Below are positions 13,373-19,145 of a stretch of 19,145 bases of DNA, piece after piece. The number at the start of each line of letters is the position of its first letter. The stretch's first letter is position 1. The position numbers and the translations under genes are program-made. A model generated the notes under the pieces. The model had not been told where the DNA came from and did not search any database. It worked only from the letters and a program-made list of their open reading frames with translations. This DNA is from Hyphomicrobiales bacterium. GTDB lineage: Bacteria > Pseudomonadota > Alphaproteobacteria > Rhizobiales > Devosiaceae. The stretch lies in the NCBI GenBank assembly GCA_015487985.1, contig WFOP01000105.1, positions 1-19,145 of the forward strand, written 5' to 3'.

Positions 13373-13689
13373 TTTTGCGCTTCCTTGCCGCTGGGGGCTT
13401 CGTCCAAGCGTTTAAGCCCGCGATGCTGGACATATCGGGCAAAGGCCACAGTTGCCAAAAATCCAACCAGCCCCAGCGCGATCGCAACATCCAGATATAA
13501 TGAAAAATCAGTTTTAATTGCGACAACCGCAATATAGGCAATGCCGATCGAAACGAGCATATCAAGGGCCAGCACCCGATCCGGGAGCGTGGGACCCCGT
13601 AAGATCCGAATGATTGTCAAAAGAAATGCAAAGGTCAGCAATCCAAGCGATATGGTTGCGGCCCACTGTAAAAACTCTGAACCGCTCAT
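13369..13689 (-). CDS. mnhF: Mrp/Mnh cation/proton antiporter subunit F
   Basis: This 106-residue protein has three membrane helices (about 8-28, 38-58 and 64-84). The conserved segment [17 protein letters not shown] at about 28-44 is diagnostic for subunit F (also called PhaF). F is an essential small subunit of the hetero-oligomeric antiporter; homologues have also been linked to solute efflux in other bacteria. It overlaps mnhE upstream and mnhG downstream by 4 nt each, so the three are probably translationally coupled. The hydrophilic C-terminus (about 88-106) is short. Confidence 0.94.
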   Translation of the reverse strand: MSGSEFLQWAATISLGLLTFAFLLTIIRILRGPTLPDRVLALDMLVSIGIAYIAVVAIKTDFSLYLDVAIALGLVGFLATVAFARYVQHRGLKRLDEAPSGKEAQK

Positions 13690-14165
13690 TCAAACACCTC
13701 AATTATTTTGGCTTCAAAACCTTTGGCAATATCGTCAATCAGGGCCTGTTTATCCGGAACAGAAAGTGCATGAACGTAGAGCTTTTTTTTGTCCGGGGAA
13801 ACATCAACGCTCAGCGTGCCCGGTGTCAGCGTTATCAGATTGGCCAAAAGAGTGATTTCCACATCACTTTTTGCCGTCAGGGGAAACGCAATTATGCCCG
13901 GCTGCAACTTTTCTTTCAGGTTTGGTGACAGTACCAGAATTGCCACACGCGAGGCACTCAACAACAGTTCATAAAAAAACAGCAGCGTCAGGGAGCCGGC
14001 CAGCCGAAATTTGCGAAAATAGTGCGGGGAAGAAACGTCTTTGCGAACGAGCCAGAGAGCCAGCAAACTGATGGCACCGCCAAGTATCAGGTTTGGCAGC
14101 GAAAAATTTCCGGTAATGGAAGCCCATATAAGAGCAAGTACGCTGGCAAGTGCGGCCCGGTTCAT
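13686..14165 (-). CDS. mnhE: Mrp/Mnh cation/proton antiporter subunit E
   Basis: In this 159-residue protein, two to three membrane helices near the N-terminus (about 5-40 and 55-83) precede a cytoplasmic domain. The typical subunit E motif is present: [20 protein letters not shown] at about 107-126, followed by LYVHALSV. E is a membrane-anchored accessory subunit of the Mrp complex. The ATG at 14165 overlaps the mnhD stop by 4 nt and the 3' end overlaps mnhF by 4 nt. Length is normal for the family. Confidence 0.94.
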   Translation of the reverse strand: MNRAALASVLALIWASITGNFSLPNLILGGAISLLALWLVRKDVSSPHYFRKFRLAGSLTLLFFYELLLSASRVAILVLSPNLKEKLQPGIIAFPLTAKSDVEITLLANLITLTPGTLSVDVSPDKKKLYVHALSVPDKQALIDDIAKGFEAKIIEVFE

Positions 14166-15772
14166 TGGGTTTCTCCCGTTAGACTTGTACCCGTTTCAAT
14201 TCCTGTGGAGGTAATATAGCTTTGCGGGTTTAACAGGTCCATCGCCGAAAAATTGGCGGCGTTGAACAAAAGATTGGGCAAAAGCCCCAAAATCACGATA
14301 AACCCTACAAGTACACACACGGCGCTCAAGGCCATGCGTTTTTCCGTCGAGTTCAACTCCCGAAGGTGATCGTTTGGCACTTCGGAATTGGCACCGTCTC
14401 TGCCGGGACGCCAAAAAATATGCGCCCATAAACGACTCCCGGCGATGGATGTCAGCAGCGAGTTGATCAAAACCGCACTCATCAAAATCCAGTCCTGTTG
14501 GGAAATTGTTGCTTCAACAATGAGCATTTTAGGCCAGAAACCAAGGAAAGGCGGCAGACCTGCGGCGGCAAAAACCAAAACGATAAACAGAATGGAAATT
14601 AGCGAATTTGCCGCATAAACGCCCCCCATGTGTCTGGTATCGGTAGCCTGAGTCACCCGCTCAACGAGGCCTGCCACCAGATAGAATGCGCTCATCGTCA
14701 GCATCGAATGGAAAGCATAAAACACCGCCCCGGCAATCCCCAAAACATTGGGAACCGAGATGCCTGCAAAGACCGCGCCAATCCCCCCGATTACGAGAAA
14801 GCCGATTGCGCGGCGCAGGTTGGTTTGAGCAATGGCCCCCATGGGGGCAAGAATCAGGGTCAATACCGCAATACCGGTCAGCAACGGATCGAACAACTCC
14901 CTTGAGGCGGGCATCAGTGCAACCATAATCCGCAATAGCGCATAAACGCCAACTTTGGTCAGCAGCCCTCCGAACAGGGCGGAAACCGCAGCATCGGGGG
15001 TATGATAGGATGCAGGCAACCAGGCGTTGACCGGAAATGCCGCGGCCTTCATGCCAAAGGCCAAAAGGAACAGCGCCGCAACCGCCGTCATGGGCGCAGG
15101 GTCTGCCTGTCCAGCAACAAGGGCGATATCGGCCATATTAAGGGTGCCGATCAAACCATACATGTAGCCCAGACCGACAAGGAAAAACGTGGTGGCTAGG
15201 AAATTCAGAAAGCCATATTTAATGGCGGCATCCAGTTGCATTTTTCGGCCACCAATGATGAGCAGTCCAAAAGATGCAATCAGCATCACCTCAAACCAAA
15301 CATAAAGGTTGAACAGGTCTCCGGTGAGGAAAGCGCCGGTAACACCGGCAAGCAACAGTAAAACAAGGGGGTAAAAGCCGTGACGCACTTCTCGGGGGAC
15401 AATCTCGGCCTGGAAATATATCAGTACAACCAGCGTGACCAAAGAGGCTGCCAGAGCAAAAGAAACACTCATGGTATCGGCAACAAAACTGATGCCAAAC
15501 GGGGGCAGCCAATTGCCCATGGTCATGGCAACCGGACCCAATTCCAGAACCTGAAAAAACAAATCCAGTTCCACGGCAATAATGGCCAATACCGCCAACA
15601 CGGAAAAGCCGACCTGAGAGCCGCGCGAATGGCGGATCATTGCCAGCAGCGCGCCGGCCATCAGCGCAATCACCACGGGCAGAATAAGGTTCCATTCTCC
15701 AGCACTCGTCGCCCGCTCCAGCATGGCCCGGGGCAGATCCAACTCTAATGCTGTTTCGTAACTCGATTCCAT
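14162..15772 (-). CDS. mnhD: Mrp/Mnh cation/proton antiporter subunit D
   Basis: This 536-residue polytopic protein is homologous to the complex I antiporter-like subunits (NuoM/NuoN) and has about 14 membrane helices. Residues expected for the proton path are present: Glu161 in NLYVWFEVMLIASFG, Lys242 in FGMKAAAFPVNAWLPASYHTPDAAVSALFGG and Lys273 in LLTKVGVYALLR. All three sit about 23 positions later than in the well-studied Bacillus MrpD, because this protein has an extra hydrophilic N-terminus of about 23 residues if ATG 15772 is right. An in-frame ATG at 15724 (residue 17) would shorten it. An AGGT element overlaps the mnhC stop upstream of 15772. It is 10 nt downstream of mnhC and overlaps mnhE by 4 nt. 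Confidence 0.95.
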   Translation of the reverse strand: MESSYETALELDLPRAMLERATSAGEWNLILPVVIALMAGALLAMIRHSRGSQVGFSVLAVLAIIAVELDLFFQVLELGPVAMTMGNWLPPFGISFVADTMSVSFALAASLVTLVVLIYFQAEIVPREVRHGFYPLVLLLLAGVTGAFLTGDLFNLYVWFEVMLIASFGLLIIGGRKMQLDAAIKYGFLNFLATTFFLVGLGYMYGLIGTLNMADIALVAGQADPAPMTAVAALFLLAFGMKAAAFPVNAWLPASYHTPDAAVSALFGGLLTKVGVYALLRIMVALMPASRELFDPLLTGIAVLTLILAPMGAIAQTNLRRAIGFLVIGGIGAVFAGISVPNVLGIAGAVFYAFHSMLTMSAFYLVAGLVERVTQATDTRHMGGVYAANSLISILFIVLVFAAAGLPPFLGFWPKMLIVEATISQQDWILMSAVLINSLLTSIAGSRLWAHIFWRPGRDGANSEVPNDHLRELNSTEKRMALSAVCVLVGFIVILGLLPNLLFNAANFSAMDLLNPQSYITSTGIETGTSLTGETQ

Positions 15773-15782
15773 AAATTATGAC

Positions 15783-16163
15783 CTAATAGTTCAGTGGCGG
15801 TTGTGGGGGATTGGCCGGTTCGGCAAGCCGCATATTGTCGGTATTGTCCGCATCCAGTTCCTGATAGGCGCGATAGCCCAGAACCAGGAGGAACGTAAAA
15901 AGAGCAAAGCCGATGACGATGGCGGTCAGAATAAGCGCCTGGGGCAACGGGTTGGCAATATCGCCAACCGGCTGTTTCAAACCGGCCGGAACAATGGGCG
16001 GAATTTCGCGCGTCACCCGGCCCATGGTGAAAATCAGCAGGTTTACCCCGTTCCCCAAAATCGTAATTCCCAAAAGCATGCGAATAACCGACTTGGAAAG
16101 GATAAGGTAAACAGCGCTTGCAAAGAACATCCCGATAAAAGGCGCCATCAACATTTCGGTCAT
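15783..16163 (-). CDS. mnhC: Mrp/Mnh cation/proton antiporter subunit C
   Basis: This 126-residue protein has three membrane helices (about 6-25, 28-48 and 72-95), homologous to complex I subunit NuoK. Diagnostic segments are [15 protein letters not shown] at about 35-49 and [20 protein letters not shown] at about 68-87, the latter near-identical across subunit C proteins. The C-terminus is Pro/Asn-rich and hydrophilic. Its ATG at 16163 overlaps the mnhB stop by 4 nt, and it is followed after 10 nt by mnhD. This is the only junction in the operon without an overlap. Confidence 0.95.
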   Translation of the reverse strand: MTEMLMAPFIGMFFASAVYLILSKSVIRMLLGITILGNGVNLLIFTMGRVTREIPPIVPAGLKQPVGDIANPLPQALILTAIVIGFALFTFLLVLGYRAYQELDADNTDNMRLAEPANPPQPPLNY

Positions 16164-16582
16164 TTGTCTGCCTCCCCTTCTTCCAGTGCCAGAGCAACAG
16201 CTGAAATTGTCCCCACCACTGCAAAATAAACGCCGATATCAAAAACCATGGGCGTGGATATGGTAATCTTGGTCGCGCCGATGGAAATATATCCCCACAG
16301 CCCGGTGAGATAGGGAACAGATTGACCAAGGGACAAAAGCCCGGACAGAGCCGCAATAAACACGCCAAAACCGGCCATTGAAATGGGATCCACAAGAAGG
16401 GCTTTGCGCACTTCGCTCACCCCCACTGCAATCCCGTAAATTGCGATGGCCGAAGCGGCAATCAAACCCCCTATAAATCCGCCACCCGGCTCGTTATGGC
16501 CGCGCAACAAAACGAATATGGAGAACACCACCATGATGGCCGTCAATGTCGGTGCGATGGTTCTGAAAATCAGGGTTTTCAT
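16160..16582 (-). CDS. mnhB: Mrp/Mnh cation/proton antiporter subunit B
   Basis: This 140-residue protein has four membrane helices. Its hallmark sequence [21 protein letters not shown] at about 23-43 is the most recognisable motif of subunit [17 protein letters not shown] at about 110-125 is also typical. A separate mnhB gene means the operon is of the seven-gene (group 1) type rather than the rhizobial PhaAB-fused type. The ATG at 16582 overlaps the mnhA stop by 4 nt. Confidence 0.95.
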   Translation of the reverse strand: MKTLIFRTIAPTLTAIMVVFSIFVLLRGHNEPGGGFIGGLIAASAIAIYGIAVGVSEVRKALLVDPISMAGFGVFIAALSGLLSLGQSVPYLTGLWGYISIGATKITISTPMVFDIGVYFAVVGTISAVALALEEGEADK

Positions 16583-19062
16583 GCGCTTTGTCCCGCAGGT
16601 TTATCCGTGGCCGTTTTTGTGCCCTTGCGCGCCGGTTTTCGCCTGGATTTGCTCGCCGCAGGCTTCTTCGACTTAGTGGATTTGGAATTCTTCTTTGGGG
16701 CACCAACGCCGGTTTGCGGTCCCCCGCCCCTGATGCGGATAAGCGCCAGAATCGCAATACCGGTCGCCAGAACAACAGATATTTCACCCAGCGTATCCAG
16801 CCCGCGATAATCCACCAGAATAACATTCACAATGTTATGGCCGTGGGCGATGGGGACACTGGTCAGGGCAAAAAACTCAGACAGGCGCAAGTCAATCGGA
16901 TTTTGCAATACCGCAATCATCAAAACAGTCACGCTGATGCCTACAGTCAGAGACAGACTTGCATCCCTGACCACCTCAAAGGGAATCCGCGCATCTCTCT
17001 GCTCAAGGTGCAGGCGGGTCATTACCAGCGCCAGAATAACCACGGACAGGGTTTCCACCATAAACTGGGTGAAGCCCAGATCCGGCGCCCCGAACAACAT
17101 GAAAATCAAGGCAACAGCGAACCCCTGAATACCAAGCGATACGATGGCAATAAGCCGGGTTCTGGCGACAACGACCGCAACCAGCCCGATCAGCGCCATG
17201 GCAAATATGCCCCATTCATAAAATGAGAGCGCTTGCCAGCCGGGCATTTCGGGGGGGGTGAAATTCCCGATCATGGGCAATGCCATGGCAAGGGCAAATC
17301 CGATAAAGACGACAATCAGATAAAGTTCCAGACGACCATGATGCCAAACCCGGGTCACCCAGGCAGATATTTTGATCAAGCCAAACATCAGCCAGTCAAA
17401 CATTATGTCAAATGTCCAGCCCGTGGCCTTTGACATGCGCAGCATAAGCGCACGAATGTCGTCGATGGCCAGATAAATTACAACCCCGGCAATCCATGTC
17501 AGCGTGGAAATGAAAAACGGCAGGGTTGTGAGCATTTCAAAATCGAGATGCAGTTTCGGGGAAACCTGAAAATTGGCAACCGAAGAAGCAACCGGGCTGA
17601 TGATTATGTCCCCCAGATACTTGATTTGCGTACCCGCCCAAAGCGCAAACCCGCCCAAAACCAACGCCCCAACCCAGAGGGACAGACTTCCCTCATGGGG
17701 TTTGTGCGGGGTGGCTTTGAGCTTGCCAAAAAATGCCCTGACCAGAATTGCCAAACCAACTGCCATCATCATGGCGTTCCCCAGCAACATGATGAAAACA
17801 ACGAGAGTAATTTGCCAGTTAACAAAGAGATCGGAAACAGATTCTATCGCCAACACCGCGTACATTTCTTCCTTGGCAAGAAACGCCACCGTTGCGGGCA
17901 CACCCGCCATGCCGGCCACCCCGATCAGGGCCGCAACAAATGTCACGGGCATCACTTTGCGCAAACCGCCAAGCTGAGTAATGTCGCGTGTGCCGGTGGC
18001 GTGATCCACACCCCCGGCCACCATGAACAATGCACCCTTGTAAAAAGCATGGGCCAGCAAATACAGGACGGCAGCGGACAAAGCGGCTTTTGTTCCCACC
18101 CCGATCAGCAATACCAGCAGGCCAAGGGAAGCCACCGTGGTCTGAGCAAGCATTTGCTTCAGATCGGTTTGTTTCATGGCCATGGAGGCACCCCATAACA
18201 GGGTAACCCCGCCAACGATTGGCAATATTATGTTCCATTCTGCCGTGTTACCCAGAACAGGATTCATCCGCATCAAGAGGTAAATCCCCGCTTTGACCAT
18301 GGTGGCAGAGTGCAGATATGCGGAAACCGGCGTGGGGGCTTCCATGGCATTTGGCAGCCAGAAATGAAACGGGAACTGAGCAGATTTGGTAAAAGCCCCC
18401 AACAGAAACAAGCCCAGTATCAATGGATAAATATCCATTTCTTTAATGGTGGCGCCCCAGACAAAAATCTCTGAAATATCCCACTGGTTTGTAATCTGGT
18501 GCAACAACAAAATACCCGCCAGCAATGCCAGTCCACCGCCCCCGGTAATAACCAGCGCCTGAATTGCCGCCCGGCGCGAGGCCTGACGCACATGGTCAAA
18601 CCCGATCAGCAGGAACGAAGTAATTGATGTCAGTTCCCAAAAAACGAACATGGAAATCAGGTTATCGGACAATACCAGCCCCAGCATCGAACCCATGAAC
18701 AAAAGCATGAAGGCCAAGAAACGCCCCAGATGCTTATGGCCGGACAAATAGGCGGCGGAATAAAGTATAATGAACGTACCAATGCCCGAAATCAGCAGGG
18801 CAAATGTAACGCTCAACCCATCCAGATAAAATGACAGGCGAATGCTATAGGAGGGAATCCACTCAAACCCGGCGGAAACAAATTCCCGGCGGGACATTTG
18901 TTCAACAAAACTAAGCAAATAGATAAATATGCTGGCGGGAATGATTGCCAATACCCAACCGGCATAGCTCTTGGTGAAGCGGTGAATAAAGGGGGCCAAT
19001 GCTGCAGCGAAAAACGGCGCAAGGGCTGCAAGGGTTATGCCGACATCCAAATCAGAACTCAA
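16579..19062 (-). CDS. mnhA: Mrp/Mnh cation/proton antiporter subunit A
   Basis: This 827-residue polytopic inner-membrane protein, homologous to complex I NuoL, is the largest subunit of the Mrp antiporter (Na+ or K+ out, H+ in). The NuoL-like domain spans about 1-450 with expected proton-path residues Glu143 (MFVFWELTS), Lys226 ([14 protein letters not shown]) and Lys257 ([14 protein letters not shown]). The C-terminal part has the MbhD-like segment [16 protein letters not shown] with Glu670, and the [15 protein letters not shown] segment at about 746-760. The start is TTG at 19062 with AGAGG 5 nt upstream; no in-frame ATG lies near the start. The last 45 residues or so (782-827) are a Lys/Arg/Ala-rich low-complexity tail beyond the final helix. 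It is the first gene of mnhABCDEFG; the promoter probably lies in the last 80 bp of the window or beyond. Confidence 0.96.
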   Translation of the reverse strand: MSSDLDVGITLAALAPFFAAALAPFIHRFTKSYAGWVLAIIPASIFIYLLSFVEQMSRREFVSAGFEWIPSYSIRLSFYLDGLSVTFALLISGIGTFIILYSAAYLSGHKHLGRFLAFMLLFMGSMLGLVLSDNLISMFVFWELTSITSFLLIGFDHVRQASRRAAIQALVITGGGGLALLAGILLLHQITNQWDISEIFVWGATIKEMDIYPLILGLFLLGAFTKSAQFPFHFWLPNAMEAPTPVSAYLHSATMVKAGIYLLMRMNPVLGNTAEWNIILPIVGGVTLLWGASMAMKQTDLKQMLAQTTVASLGLLVLLIGVGTKAALSAAVLYLLAHAFYKGALFMVAGGVDHATGTRDITQLGGLRKVMPVTFVAALIGVAGMAGVPATVAFLAKEEMYAVLAIESVSDLFVNWQITLVVFIMLLGNAMMMAVGLAILVRAFFGKLKATPHKPHEGSLSLWVGALVLGGFALWAGTQIKYLGDIIISPVASSVANFQVSPKLHLDFEMLTTLPFFISTLTWIAGVVIYLAIDDIRALMLRMSKATGWTFDIMFDWLMFGLIKISAWVTRVWHHGRLELYLIVVFIGFALAMALPMIGNFTPPEMPGWQALSFYEWGIFAMALIGLVAVVVARTRLIAIVSLGIQGFAVALIFMLFGAPDLGFTQFMVETLSVVILALVMTRLHLEQRDARIPFEVVRDASLSLTVGISVTVLMIAVLQNPIDLRLSEFFALTSVPIAHGHNIVNVILVDYRGLDTLGEISVVLATGIAILALIRIRGGGPQTGVGAPKKNSKSTKSKKPAASKSRRKPARKGTKTATDKPAGQSA

Positions 19063-19145
19063 TTTCGCCTCTTAGCTGCAACCGATTTTATTTCAAGCGT
19101 ATATTTTTACACGCGAATCACAGGCTCCAACTTACCGTTTATCCG

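Noticed and set aside
15745..16395. 216-residue minus-strand frame across mnhB, mnhC and the start of mnhD
   Set aside because: It overlaps three well-identified genes in another frame and shows no family resemblance.
16579..16582. MnhA/MnhB overlap as a frameshifted PhaAB fusion
   Set aside because: Both proteins are complete with normal termini, and a 4-nt ATGA overlap is the standard junction used throughout this operon.
17548..18198. 216-residue plus-strand open frame inside mnhA
   Set aside because: It is antisense to a highly conserved part of MnhA, and its composition (His/Gln/Asn/Arg-rich) is what antisense of a membrane protein gives.
1..19145. tRNA/rRNA genes, CRISPR arrays, insertion sequences, prophage or toxin-antitoxin modules
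   Set aside because: No regularly spaced repeats, transposase motifs, terminal inverted repeats or recognisable RNA-gene sequences were found by reading both strands.

Overview
The window looks like a chromosomal segment of an alphaproteobacterium, most likely a member of the Hyphomicrobiales (Rhizobiales) with only moderate GC content. The evidence is a MucR/Ros zinc-finger regulator, a free-standing DnaA domain-IV-like protein next to a DUF6456 protein, a DUF5330-like/SufE pair, DUF1491 and DUF2336 proteins, and a split DUF1214/DUF1254 pair, all families typical of this group. No genus call is possible. I see no tRNA, rRNA, insertion sequence, prophage gene or CRISPR array. Base composition and coding density look uniform, so this reads as core genome rather than an island.

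Layout from left to right. (1) Minus strand: a partial helix-turn-helix gene runs off the left edge (1-192), followed by a YcgN-type cysteine-cluster protein (331-780). (2) Plus strand: a tight three-gene unit (955-4244) of a bifunctional class A penicillin-binding protein, a DUF1214 protein and a DUF1254 protein. (3) Minus strand: an unrecognised lipoprotein (4308-5006), divergent from a DUF2336 protein on the plus strand (5169-6320). The 150-bp region between them holds a 12-bp direct repeat and a CtrA-like site. (4) Minus strand: a translationally coupled unit of a PAS histidine kinase, a membrane-anchored protein with two peptidoglycan-binding domains, and a DUF1491 protein (9715 down to 6317). 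(5) Plus strand: a DUF5330-like protein, a strong hairpin/terminator block, then SufE (9922-10845). (6) Minus strand: the complete seven-subunit Mrp/Mnh cation/proton antiporter operon (19062 down to 13037), followed in the same direction by mucR, the DnaA-like HTH gene and DUF6456 (12864 down to 10906).

How the parts fit together. The antiporter exchanges Na+ or K+ for H+ across the inner membrane and is encoded by overlapping genes, five of the six junctions being 4-nt overlaps. MucR, downstream of it, is a global regulator of envelope, motility and exopolysaccharide genes in this order. PBP1A and its two membrane-anchored partners, the YcgN neighbour, and the kinase/peptidoglycan-binding pair point to cell-envelope construction and sensing. 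SufE supplies sulfur for Fe-S cluster assembly.

Points for a second look: the shared GGGATAAAT element in front of several genes, including the DnaA-like gene; the kinase/peptidoglycan-binding pair as a possible wall sensor; structured, terminator-ended non-coding stretches after the DUF5330-like gene and after mucR; a lysine/arginine-rich tail on MnhA; a high share of TTG start codons; and two short tandem duplications at a stop and a start codon. No obviously new defence or mobile system is visible.
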